A DNA stretch of 64,000 nt, from positions 1 through 64,000 of the forward strand of contig CAJMLV010000008.1 of NCBI GenBank assembly GCA_905214345.1, written 5' to 3'. The position numbers were made by a program, and so were the translations under genes. Numbering within the stretch: position 1 is the first letter of the stretch; the number at the start of each line of letters is the position of its first letter. The stretch is from an uncultured bacterium (GTDB lineage: Bacteria; Bacillota; Clostridia; Oscillospirales; Ruminococcaceae). The notes under the pieces were generated by a model. It was not told where the DNA came from, did not search any database, and saw nothing but the letters and a program-made list of their open reading frames with translations. Positions 24,814 through 33,235 of this stretch are shown piece by piece.

Positions 24814-26610
24814 TCAGCCCTTGTAGTCAAAGTTGGGGATGGCGTTCCAGCGGCGGCGCAGGAAATGAGCGGCCAGCTTGGGACGGCGGTCCCGGGTCAG
24901 CACGCCCTTGCGGTTGCCGCCCACCCGCATGGGGCCCTGGATGGTGGCGAAGTCCGCAAAGTTCCACAGCAGCTCGCCCACAAAGAAGGGCCGCTTGTCA
25001 ATTTCGGCGTTGATGCGCTCAAAGTATTCGGCCTGATACTCCTCGCTGAACATGCCGGCGCGGGTGTCGTGCAGGCCCTCCACCGTATCGGCGCCGTACT
25101 CGGTGAACATCACCGGCTTGCCCTGTCCGGCCCAGAAATCCAGTTCCTCGTTCCAGGCGGCACAGGCGGCGTCCAGGTCGCCGGACAGGTTGTACCAGCC
25201 GTAGTAGCGGTTCAGGCAGACCACGTCCATGGTGCGGGTGGTGATGTCCTTGGTGTAATCGTTCTGGCAGCAGACCAGGGTGACCGGGCGGTCCTGGGGG
25301 TCCAGTTGGTGGGCCATCTCATACAGCGGCCGCCAGTAGTCGTAGGCAGACTGGGGGAAATGCTCCAGGTCGGGCTCGTTGCCCAGGCTCCACATAATGA
25401 CGCAGGGATGGTTCTTGTCCCGGTCGATCATATCCCGCAGCACATCCCGGTGATGTTCCGCGATGGGGAAGGTCTTGTAGGGGTCCTGGGCCGCGCCCGC
25501 GCCGATGCCCACGGCGGGGGTCTCGTCAATCACCAGGATACCTTCCCGGTCGCACAGGGCATAGAATTCCTCGCTGTACGGATAGTGGCTGGTGCGCACG
25601 GCATTGGCCCCCAGCCAGTGCAGCAGGTTCACGTCCTTCACGTTCAGGCAGTCGTCCAGGCCGCGGCCGTGGAAGGCGGAATCCTCATGCTTGCCGAAGC
25701 CCTTGAAGTAGACCGGCTTGCCGTTGAGCAGCACCTGTACCCCCTCCACCTTGATCTCCCGGAAACCGAAAGTCTGGTCATACCGGTCATCTCCGAAGCT
25801 GACCTGCAGGGTATAGAGGTTGGGGGTGCCGGGCCAGGGTTCCCACAGCTGGGGGGCCGGCACGGTCAGGGTGCCCTTGTTCCCCTTGGCCGAAGCCACG
25901 GCGGTGCCGTCGGGAGCCAGGACCTTGAGCCAGGGTTCCCCGTCGCCCACCGTGTCGATAATATATTCCACCCGGCCGTCGTTGTGGGGCACCAGGGTGA
26001 TGTCCCGGATATAGGCGGCGGGGGTGGTGTAGAGCCACACCGGGCGATGGATGCCCGCAAAATTGAAGAAGTCGAAGTTAGGGCGGTTCTGGGGCGCTGC
26101 GGTGGCTTTGGCGTGCTCCACCGAGGGAATGCCCGCATTGTCCGAACCGAAGAAGGCGATCTGCCCCGGTTCGTTGCCGATGGGAAGGGTGGAATGGTCC
26201 ACCCGGTTGTCACAGGCCACGGTGAGGCGGGCGGGGGTGCCGGGGGTCAGCAGGCCGGTGACATCCGCCTCAAAGGGCAGGAATCCGCCCTTGTGCTCGG
26301 CGATGAGCTTGCCGTCCAGCCAGACTCTGGCGTGGTGGGTCACGGCGCCGAAACGCAGCACCGCCCGCTGCCCGGCGCACAGGGCAGGCAGGGTGATCTC
26401 CCGCTGGTAAAAGGCCCAGCCGTAATGGTCCCGCAGTTCCTTGTCCTCGCCCTGGTCGTTGTAGCTGGCGGGCACCGCCATGGGGCGGGCCTCCGCCAGG
26501 GGGGCGGCGGGGTCGATGTCCCCCGCGTTCAGGTCATGGCTGAGGCAGAAATCCCACAGGCCGCTCTGGGCCACACAAAGCCGGGCGGCGTTCTGCTGGG
26601 GATACAACAT
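24814..26610 (-). CDS. uidA: Beta-glucuronidase (GH2)
   Basis: 598 residues, close to the length of E. coli GUS, no signal peptide. Domains are a sugar-binding jelly roll (1-180), an immunoglobulin-like domain (180-275) and a TIM barrel. The acid/base Glu is in MWSLGNEPD (about 410) and the nucleophile Glu in MFTEYGADTVEGLH (about 503). The glucuronate-specific N-x-K motif is in GGNRKGVLTRDRRPK (about 566-568), which separates glucuronidases from GH2 galactosidases. The loop between DETPAVG and DKNHPCVIMW is about 13 residues shorter than in E. coli, so it belongs to the reduced-loop-1 gut enzymes. It removes terminal beta-glucuronic acid in the cytosol. In operon with GH88 and DUF2264. Confidence 0.93.
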   Translation of the reverse strand: MLYPQQNAARLCVAQSGLWDFCLSHDLNAGDIDPAAPLAEARPMAVPASYNDQGEDKELRDHYGWAFYQREITLPALCAGQRAVLRFGAVTHHARVWLDGKLIAEHKGGFLPFEADVTGLLTPGTPARLTVACDNRVDHSTLPIGNEPGQIAFFGSDNAGIPSVEHAKATAAPQNRPNFDFFNFAGIHRPVWLYTTPAAYIRDITLVPHNDGRVEYIIDTVGDGEPWLKVLAPDGTAVASAKGNKGTLTVPAPQLWEPWPGTPNLYTLQVSFGDDRYDQTFGFREIKVEGVQVLLNGKPVYFKGFGKHEDSAFHGRGLDDCLNVKDVNLLHWLGANAVRTSHYPYSEEFYALCDREGILVIDETPAVGIGAGAAQDPYKTFPIAEHHRDVLRDMIDRDKNHPCVIMWSLGNEPDLEHFPQSAYDYWRPLYEMAHQLDPQDRPVTLVCCQNDYTKDITTRTMDVVCLNRYYGWYNLSGDLDAACAAWNEELDFWAGQGKPVMFTEYGADTVEGLHDTRAGMFSEEYQAEYFERINAEIDKRPFFVGELLWNFADFATIQGPMRVGGNRKGVLTRDRRPKLAAHFLRRRWNAIPNFDYKG

Positions 26611-26626
26611 ACCGATCCTTCCTTTC

Positions 26627-27787
26627 TTACCAGTACAGCTGCCAATCCTTGGTCAGGCGGGTGAGGGCTTCCATGTAGAAGTAGTCGCCCCAGCTGGTAC
26701 ATTCGTCCACGCCTTCGGGGGTGCAGGTGTTGTAGGGGCTCTTTTTGCTGTATGTGCCATGGAGGATCTGCCCCGCGCCGGGCTTGTGGTCCCGCACGGC
26801 GTAGTGCTCCACCAGGCTGCCCAGCATCTGCCGGGCCAGGGTCACGCAGCCCTTGGCTTCCACCGCAGGCAGGAACTTGGCCGCTTCCAGCAGGCCGCAG
26901 GCCACGATGGCCGCGCTGGAGGAATCCCGGGGTTCCTCGGTGCCGGAGGTGAACACCATATCCCAGTAGGGGATCAGGTCTTCAGGCAGGCGGGTGAGGT
27001 AGAAGGCCAGGGCCTTGCGGAAGGTATCCAGATACTCGGGGTTCTTGGTGTAGCGGTAGCTCAGGATGCTGCCGTACACGCCCCAGGCCTGGCCCCGGGC
27101 CCAGAAGCTGTCATCCTTGTAGCCCTGGCAGGTGGCGCCGTGGCTGGGGGTGCCGTCGGGGTTCATGAAGAAGGTGTGGTAGGTGGAACCGTCCGGCCGG
27201 AAAGAGTTGGCCAGGCAGGTGGTGATGTGCTTGTGGGCGATGTCGGCATACTTGGCGTCGCCGGTGGTCTCGCTGGCCCAGTAGAGCAGGGGCAGATTCA
27301 GCAGGCAGTCGATGATGTAGCGATAGTTTTCCGGCGCGCCCATCTCGCCCCAGGCCTGGATGAACTGGCCTTTTTCCTGAAAGCGGGAGATCAGCTGGTC
27401 CGTAGCCTTGACAGCAGCGTCCCGGGCTTTCTCGCTGCCCACCAGCTTGTAGGCCGCCACGCAGGAGGGGCTGTACAGGAAGCCCATGTCGTGGTGGTCC
27501 ACTTCGATCTTGTGGTCGATGCGGTGGGCGAAGCTGTCCACCAGGGTCAGGGCCGCGTTCTTGAAGGCCTCGTCCCCGGTGCGCTCGTAGGCCAGCCAGA
27601 CCTCGCCGGGCCAGAAACCGCAGGTCCACTGGACGTTGTCGCAGGCGGGATAGATATTGTTCACGCTGGAATGGTTCTGGCAGCGGTCGGTGTACAGGGG
27701 CAGGTTCATGCGCACCTGGGCGCAGGCTTCGTCCAGGGCGGCCGCCGCGGCGGCGTCATCCAGCATGGGCAGGGTAAAGGTTTTCAT
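26627..27787 (-). CDS. GH88 unsaturated glucuronyl hydrolase
   Basis: 386 residues, cytosolic, (alpha/alpha)6 barrel. The two catalytic aspartates known from this family are in DHHDMGFLYSPS (Asp about 100) and YIIDCLLNLPLLYW (Asp about 160). Further signatures are DNVQWTCGFWPGEVW, GYKDDSFWARGQAWGVYG and RDSSSAAIVACGLLE. It hydrates the C4-C5 double bond left on uronic acids by polysaccharide lyases and so releases the unsaturated sugar. Start at 27787 with GAGGTG. It precedes beta-glucuronidase by 16 bp and follows the ABC importer genes after a terminator. Confidence 0.93.
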   Translation of the reverse strand: MKTFTLPMLDDAAAAAALDEACAQVRMNLPLYTDRCQNHSSVNNIYPACDNVQWTCGFWPGEVWLAYERTGDEAFKNAALTLVDSFAHRIDHKIEVDHHDMGFLYSPSCVAAYKLVGSEKARDAAVKATDQLISRFQEKGQFIQAWGEMGAPENYRYIIDCLLNLPLLYWASETTGDAKYADIAHKHITTCLANSFRPDGSTYHTFFMNPDGTPSHGATCQGYKDDSFWARGQAWGVYGSILSYRYTKNPEYLDTFRKALAFYLTRLPEDLIPYWDMVFTSGTEEPRDSSSAAIVACGLLEAAKFLPAVEAKGCVTLARQMLGSLVEHYAVRDHKPGAGQILHGTYSKKSPYNTCTPEGVDECTSWGDYFYMEALTRLTKDWQLYW

Positions 27788-27832
27788 ACAAAACACCTCG
27801 TTGTAATCAGGTTTCGGGGTCCCGTATCCCGG

Positions 27833-27866
27833 AAAAAGGGGCGCCGGGCAGTGTGCTCGGCGCCCC
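27833..27866 (-). terminator. Rho-independent terminator after the sugar ABC operon
   Basis: On the minus strand GGGGCGCCG (27866-27858) pairs with CGGCGCCCC (27846-27838), then TTTTT. The GH88 operon downstream is therefore fed by readthrough or by its own promoter, which was not identified. Confidence 0.85.
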
Positions 27867-27893
27867 GCGGGGTTTGTTTGCCTTGATTCGATT

Positions 27894-28754
27894 TTAGCCC
27901 TTCAGGCCGGCGGATGCAACGCCCTGCACGAAGTATTTCTGCAGAGCCAGGAAGACGATCAGAACAGGGATCAGCGCGATGACCGAACCGGCCATGATCA
28001 GTCCGTATTCGGCGGAATACTGGGTGATGAACATGCGCAGGCCGATCTGGATGGTCTTGAGCTCGGTCTTGGTCAGATAGATCATGGGCCCAAGGAAGTC
28101 GTTCCATGTGGACACGAAGGTGAAGATAACCAAAGTGGACAATGCCGGCTTGGACAGCGGCAGCATGATGCGCCACCAGATACCATACTCGGACAGGCCG
28201 TCGATGCGGGCGGCTTCGCACAGTTCAGTGGGCACGCCCTCATAGAACTGCTTCATCAGGAACACGCCGAAGGCGCTGAATGCCTGCAGCAGAATGATGG
28301 CCAGGTGGGTGTTGTTCAGACTCCAGGAGCGCATCATCATGAACTGGGGCACCATGTAGGCCTGCCAGGGCACCGCGATGGTGGCGATGTAGCCCAGGAA
28401 CAGCACCTTCTTGCCCTTGAAGTTCAGCTTGGCGAAGGCATAGGCCGCAAAGCTGGAGGTAAACAGCTGCAGCAGCGTCACAATGATGGTCAGTTTTGCT
28501 GTATTCAAGATGAACGTGATCAGAGGGATACGAGTCCAGATGTCTATATAGTTCTGGGGGCGGGGATTGGAGGGGATCCACTCAATGGGGAAGGTAAACA
28601 CGTCCTTGTTCATCTTGAAGGACGCGGAGAGCATCCATACAAAGGGGATCAGCATCAGGAAGGCGATTAGAATCAGCAGCACATACACCGCAACCATGGT
28701 GATCTGGTGCTGCCGCTTCGCGGAGCGGGATTTAACCGCAAGAGTCTGCGCCAT
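27894..28754 (-). CDS. Carbohydrate ABC transporter permease (MalG/UgpE type)
   Basis: 286 residues with six membrane segments. The CUT1 EAA loop reads CEAARIDGLSEYGIWWRIMLPLSKPALSTL (about 187-216). The MalG-like early motif PFVWMLSASFK sits after segment 1, and the C-terminus is LQKYFVQGVASAGLKG, the classical ending of this family. It forms the pore with the preceding MalF-like protein. Start ATG 28754 with AAGGAG ten bases upstream; a TTG six bases earlier is too close to it. The ATPase is not encoded here, as is usual when a shared MsmK-type ATPase serves several CUT1 importers. Confidence 0.93.
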   Translation of the reverse strand: MAQTLAVKSRSAKRQHQITMVAVYVLLILIAFLMLIPFVWMLSASFKMNKDVFTFPIEWIPSNPRPQNYIDIWTRIPLITFILNTAKLTIIVTLLQLFTSSFAAYAFAKLNFKGKKVLFLGYIATIAVPWQAYMVPQFMMMRSWSLNNTHLAIILLQAFSAFGVFLMKQFYEGVPTELCEAARIDGLSEYGIWWRIMLPLSKPALSTLVIFTFVSTWNDFLGPMIYLTKTELKTIQIGLRMFITQYSAEYGLIMAGSVIALIPVLIVFLALQKYFVQGVASAGLKG

Positions 28755-28772
28755 TTTCAACTGTCTCCTTTC

Positions 28773-29696
28773 TTAGTCGTTGGCGGACGAGCCGCGGAAC
28801 TGGATGATGGTCACAATGAGCACCAGCACAAAGAGTACCATAGAAATAGCACTGGCATAGCCGTAACGCGGAGTATTGACGAAGGCCACGTTGTAGATGT
28901 CGTACACCAGGGTCATGGTGGCATTGCCGGGGCCGCCCTGGGTGATCATGTACATCTGGTCATACACCTTGAAGGAGGAGATGGTCAGCATGATGACCAC
29001 GAAGAAGGTGGTCGGACGCAGCTGGGGCAGCACCACATGCCAGAAGATCTGCCACTTGTTGGCGCCGTCCAGTTCGGCGGCTTCGTTCAGTTCCAGGTTG
29101 GTGCCCTGCAGACCTGCCAGATAGATGACCATGTAGTAACCCATGTTCTTCCATACGCTGAACAGGATAACAGTGATCATAGCAGTCTCTTTACCGGCAG
29201 CCCAGCGGGGCAGATCCTCCACACCCAAAGCTGCCAGAATCTGGTTGACAGGACCCATAGAAGGGCTGAAAATCATGTTCCAAACAGCGGCCACGGCCAC
29301 CAGGGAGGCAACGTAGGGGAAGAAGGACACGGTGCGGAAGAAGTTGCGGCACTTCACCTTCTGGTTCAGCAACACGGCCAGGCCCAAGCTGCAGATCAAG
29401 GTCAGGGGCACCGTACCCACGGTATACACGATGGTGTTCACAAAAGACGCCTTGAAAGTGTCGTCGTCCAACAGATCAATAAAGTTCTGCAAGCCCACGA
29501 ACTCAATGGGATGAGCACCGTCCCAGCTGCAGAACGCCAAGCAGATGGCAAAGAACATGGGGACCAAGGTGAACACGCAAAAGCCGATGAAGTTGGGTGC
29601 GATAAAACTGTATGCGACCAGACTTTCTCGCACTGACTTTTTCATTCCGCGTTTCGACACCGGCGCGGCATGGGCCGGAGATGCGGTTGCAGGCAT
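28773..29696 (-). CDS. Carbohydrate ABC transporter permease (MalF/UgpA type)
   Basis: 307 residues. A basic N-terminus (KRGMKKSVRESLVAYSF) is followed by six membrane segments. The motif NFIDLLDDDTFKASFVNTIVYT is typical of UgpA-like permeases, and the EAA loop is NEAAELDGANKWQIFWHVVLPQLRPTTFFV. The start at 29696 has AGGAGG. It lies 18 bp before its partner permease and after a strong intercistronic hairpin that follows the binding-protein gene. Confidence 0.93.
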   Translation of the reverse strand: MPATASPAHAAPVSKRGMKKSVRESLVAYSFIAPNFIGFCVFTLVPMFFAICLAFCSWDGAHPIEFVGLQNFIDLLDDDTFKASFVNTIVYTVGTVPLTLICSLGLAVLLNQKVKCRNFFRTVSFFPYVASLVAVAAVWNMIFSPSMGPVNQILAALGVEDLPRWAAGKETAMITVILFSVWKNMGYYMVIYLAGLQGTNLELNEAAELDGANKWQIFWHVVLPQLRPTTFFVVIMLTISSFKVYDQMYMITQGGPGNATMTLVYDIYNVAFVNTPRYGYASAISMVLFVLVLIVTIIQFRGSSAND

Positions 29697-29763
29697 AAAG
29701 TTTCCTCCTATCAAATTCCTTTCGAGGGGTCTGTCACGTTTCCGGGTTGCCTCTTCAACAAGA

Positions 29764-29795
29764 ACGGCAGAGCGGGCACGCGCCCGCTCTGCCGT
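29764..29795 (-). other. Strong intercistronic hairpin after the sugar-binding-protein gene
   Basis: ACGGCAGAGCGGGC (29764-29777) and its exact complement (29782-29795) around a 4-base loop, a perfect 14-bp stem. The following minus-strand sequence (TCTTGTTG) is not a clean T run. It probably stabilises the upstream mRNA or terminates partially, giving excess binding protein over permeases. Confidence 0.7.
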
Positions 29796-29824
29796 GATAA
29801 GGTCGGTATTTCGGGGTTTCAGGC

Positions 29825-31150
29825 TCAGCCGGCCAGGATCTCGCTCACGCGGGAGTTCATGTCGGCAATACCTTCATCAATGGTCTTAGAATAGGTCATG
29901 ATGGCGTCATGCTCTTCGTTCAGAACACTCTCGATGTCGGAGGCCTTGTCAGACAGAGGCATTTCCAGATACACTGCAGTGGTGTTCAGAGCTTCCAGAG
30001 ACTCAGCATCTTCGGGGAAACCTTCGGTAGCGGCAATGATGGCGTTGGTTTCTTCACTGGAAACAGCGGGGAACGCGCCGTCCTCGGCCACAATCTTAGC
30101 ACCGGCTTCAGAAGCAACCCAGTTCACGAAGTCGATGGCCACTTCCTTGTTCTCGGAGTTAGCGTTGACAGCCAGGCTGGTGATCTGGCCCAGGGTGGTG
30201 CCGGCTTCGACGCCGTCCGGATGGGGATACTTGACCATGCCGAAGTTGACAGGTTCCACACCGTTGTCAGCAGCATCACGGTTGTAGTTGATCAGGGTGG
30301 ACAGGAACCAGGTGCCCTGGTTGCACATAGCAGCCTGGCCGTTCTCGAAGGCAGCGGAGTAATGCAGGCCGCTGGTCTTCAGTTCGCCGTAGTCAGGCAC
30401 CACGCCGTCTTCCTGCTCAGCCAGAACCATCTCGTAGTAAGGCTTCAGGAAATCATAAGTACCGTCGATGATGGTATGCTCACCATCCAGCACGCCGAAC
30501 AGAGTGTAGTCAGAGCGCCAGGTGTGGTAGTGGTTGCCATAGATGCCGGTAGCGTCATACACTTCGCGGATCAAAGCGTCCCACTCTTCCATGGTCATAT
30601 CGTTGGTGGGGTAAGCAATGCCGGCTTCATCAAAAATATCCTTGTTGTAGTAGACAACCCAGAAGCTGGAAATGAAAGGCACGGCGTAGAAGTTTCCGTC
30701 GGCGGCAGTGATCTGGTCAATAATACCACCGAAATCCTCTTCGGGAATAGTCAGGTTATCGTTCATAGGTTCCAGATAGCCCAGATTGATCAGATTGGAG
30801 TAACCGGGGATATCCTTGATGGAAACAACATCCAGTTCGCTGTTGTTGCCAGCCAGCTGGGTGGCCAACTGGGTCATGTAATCAGTAGAACCCAGGTCGG
30901 TCATCTCAATGGTAACATTGGGATGCTCAGCCATGTACCCTTCGGCCAGGTTGGTCCAGTAAGCGTTTGCTTCCAGATCCCACAGGGCCCAGTTGATAGT
31001 GACCTGTTCGCCTTCAGCCGTAGTCGCAGCTTCACTGGTAGAGCCTTCCGTGGTGCCGGTGGTGCTGCTGCTTTCACTGCTGCTGGCGCCGCAAGCAGCC
31101 AGAGACAACATCATTGCTGCAGCCATGGTCAAAGCCAGAAGTTTTTTCAT
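29825..31150 (-). CDS. Sugar ABC transporter substrate-binding lipoprotein
   Basis: 441 residues. Signal peptide with lipobox SLAACG (Cys about 20), a Ser/Thr-rich tether to about residue 48, then a family-1 extracellular solute-binding protein. Recognisable segments are VTINWALWDLEANAYWTNLAEGYMAEHPNVTIEM, DVVSIKDIPGYSNLINLGYLEPM, FYAVPFISSFWVVYYNKDIFDEAG, and AMCNQGTWFLSTLINYN. It captures an oligosaccharide outside the membrane for the two downstream permeases. The ligand is inferred from neighbours to carry uronic acid. RBS GAAGGAGG. Divergent from the YesM-like sensor gene. Confidence 0.92.
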   Translation of the reverse strand: MKKLLALTMAAAMMLSLAACGASSSESSSTTGTTEGSTSEAATTAEGEQVTINWALWDLEANAYWTNLAEGYMAEHPNVTIEMTDLGSTDYMTQLATQLAGNNSELDVVSIKDIPGYSNLINLGYLEPMNDNLTIPEEDFGGIIDQITAADGNFYAVPFISSFWVVYYNKDIFDEAGIAYPTNDMTMEEWDALIREVYDATGIYGNHYHTWRSDYTLFGVLDGEHTIIDGTYDFLKPYYEMVLAEQEDGVVPDYGELKTSGLHYSAAFENGQAAMCNQGTWFLSTLINYNRDAADNGVEPVNFGMVKYPHPDGVEAGTTLGQITSLAVNANSENKEVAIDFVNWVASEAGAKIVAEDGAFPAVSSEETNAIIAATEGFPEDAESLEALNTTAVYLEMPLSDKASDIESVLNEEHDAIMTYSKTIDEGIADMNSRVSEILAG

Positions 31151-31174
31151 GTTGTTAGTACCTCCTTCAAAATT

Positions 31175-31216
31175 CGGGAGTTGCAAGCCTAACTCCCGGT
31201 TGCAGTTATAATTATA
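31175..31216 (-). promoter_or_regulatory. Promoter -10 and leader hairpin of the sugar ABC operon
   Basis: Minus-strand -10 TATAAT (31216-31211) with a poor -35, which suits activator control (YesN candidate). The leader then forms CGGGAGTT (31198-31191) / AACTCCCG (31182-31175) just before the RBS. Confidence 0.5.
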
Positions 31217-31438
31217 GTAGATTCCTTTGCAAGATGGATGGAAATTTTGTCACACTTCCTGCAAAATCAAAAGTTCTTTGTTAGCCGGTTCTTCCCAAAA
31301 AGATGTAATATTTTTATTTCCTGTACTTTTTCACTCTTTTACCAAAAAGCCTTTGCTTTGCACCGGCAGTTTTTATATAATAGGTGACAAACGCCGGTGT
31401 TTTTCCCGACTTTGTATTGTGCAAAAGGAGACGTTGTT

Positions 31439-33235
31439 ATGCGAAAACCTCGGTTTTCCATCCGGATGCAGGTTTTGTTGCTTGCCTTGGCCTTCACTCT
31501 GATTATCGCAGTGGGGGTATGCGTGGCTAGCATCCGCTCCTATTATCGAAAAGCCACCCGCACCACCGCACAAAGTATTGAATACAACTTGCAGGTAGCC
31601 GCAGGCAGCCTGCTGCAGGACGTAAACGAGATCAACAACCTGGCCGACTGGTGCACCGTTGACAGTAGCATCCGTGGCTATGCACTTACTTCCCACTGGC
31701 AGACCTATCTGCTCTCCAGCTACAACACCTTACTAAATAAGTATTCCTCGCAGCATACCTCTCGCTACCTGCGCCGGGTTCTTATATCCGACGGGCAGAA
31801 CCGCTTTTTGCAACAGGGTACCGCCATCACCTACTCCAAAGCCCTTACCGCTGAGACCGTGACCAGCCTCCCCCTGTTTGCCGATGGAACCAATGCTGAT
31901 TCCTGGACCCTGATTGCTGACGACCCTCTGATGACAGTATCTTCCGGCAAAATCATCCCGGTGCTGCGCACCATGGCCAACACCTCCACCGGAACCAGCG
32001 CCCGCGTGTACATCGCCGTGTCCATCAACCTAATTACCGACGCAGTGAGCGGTTATTCTCTGGAAGACGATTTCCGCCTGTTCTGGATCATGAATGGCCG
32101 CGCTTACGAACTTAAGGACAATAGCTTGCTGCCGGTGGAGATTGTTCTGGAAGGACTGGAAGATGTGACCGACAGCTTCGGCCCGGACCTGCTGGACACC
32201 CGCACCCGGGTCATGCGGCAGAATGGTATCACCATTCTGGTATACCCAGTAGGCAACGATGGATTGTACTTGGCCCAAACTCTGCCCTCCATCTCGGTAA
32301 TGACCACCGTAACCTCCATGTACATGCCCCTGCTGGGTGCTCTGTTGATGATTCTTTTGCTGGGTCTGGTGCTGGGCATGCTGCTGCGGCGGATGATCGC
32401 GGTGCCGGTGCAGGCGCTGCAGACCCAGCTGTCCGTCATCGGCCAGGGGGATTTCACCCCCAACCCCGCCATCGAGTGGGACAACGAACTGGGCGACATC
32501 GGCCGGGGCATCAACAGCCTGACCCGGTCGGTCACCGCCCTGATGGAGCGGCGGCTGGAGGACGAACGCCAGAAAAAAGACCTGGAATACCGCATGCTGC
32601 AAAACCAGATCAATCCCCATTTCATTTATAATACCCTGAACAGCATCAAGTGGATGGCCACCATCCAGCACGCCCCCGGCATTGCCGAGATGACCATGGC
32701 CCTCTCCCGCCTGCTGAAGAGCGTATCCAAAGGCAACGAGCGGCTGGTTCCCCTGCAGGAGGAATTCGCCCTGCTCAACGATTATTTCACCATCCAGCAG
32801 TACCGGTACGGCGGTACCATCACCATGGACGTGACCTACATCGAGGACGAGCGCCTGTGCCGGGACTGCATGATCCCCCGCTTTACCCTGCAGCCGCTGG
32901 TGGAAAACGCCATCTTCCACGGCATTGAACCCAAGGGCTGCGCCGGCAACATTGAAATCGTGATCCTGCGGGACACCACCGGCGACGTTCTCATCGACCT
33001 GAAGGACGACGGTGTGGGCATGACCGCCGAGCAGGCGGCCAAGGCACTGTCCGAACCGGGCCCCGAGGAGGCGGCCGCCAAGTTCCGCCATGTGGGCATG
33101 TGGAACGTCCACCGCCGCCTGCAATACAGTTTTGGGGAAGGCTACGGCCTTTCCATCCGTTCGGAGCCGGGCAGCGGCACCATCGTCACGGTGCGCCTGC
33201 CCCCCGCCGATTCCGCCAAAGGAGGCAACTCATGA
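31439..33235 (+). CDS. YesM-family sensor histidine kinase
   Basis: 598 residues. First membrane segment about 11-32, a large extracytoplasmic dCache-like sensor (35-290), second membrane segment about 293-318, and a HAMP domain (RRMIAVPVQALQTQLSVIGQGDF). The kinase is of the internal type, with QNQINPHFIYNTLNSIKWMA (phospho-His in NPHF), then the ATPase with PLVENAIFHGI and DDGVGM and a C-terminal GYGLSIRSEPGSGT. Start ATG 31439 with AAAGGAG. It overlaps the response regulator gene by 4 bp. It probably senses a sugar or binding-protein complex and controls the flanking carbohydrate genes. Confidence 0.92.
   Translation: MRKPRFSIRMQVLLLALAFTLIIAVGVCVASIRSYYRKATRTTAQSIEYNLQVAAGSLLQDVNEINNLADWCTVDSSIRGYALTSHWQTYLLSSYNTLLNKYSSQHTSRYLRRVLISDGQNRFLQQGTAITYSKALTAETVTSLPLFADGTNADSWTLIADDPLMTVSSGKIIPVLRTMANTSTGTSARVYIAVSINLITDAVSGYSLEDDFRLFWIMNGRAYELKDNSLLPVEIVLEGLEDVTDSFGPDLLDTRTRVMRQNGITILVYPVGNDGLYLAQTLPSISVMTTVTSMYMPLLGALLMILLLGLVLGMLLRRMIAVPVQALQTQLSVIGQGDFTPNPAIEWDNELGDIGRGINSLTRSVTALMERRLEDERQKKDLEYRMLQNQINPHFIYNTLNSIKWMATIQHAPGIAEMTMALSRLLKSVSKGNERLVPLQEEFALLNDYFTIQQYRYGGTITMDVTYIEDERLCRDCMIPRFTLQPLVENAIFHGIEPKGCAGNIEIVILRDTTGDVLIDLKDDGVGMTAEQAAKALSEPGPEEAAAKFRHVGMWNVHRRLQYSFGEGYGLSIRSEPGSGTIVTVRLPPADSAKGGNS

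Noticed and set aside
23041..26664. 1207-codon open frame on the + strand opposite DUF2264 and beta-glucuronidase
   Set aside because: It runs across two genes and their intergenic region in antisense; no domain, no RBS.
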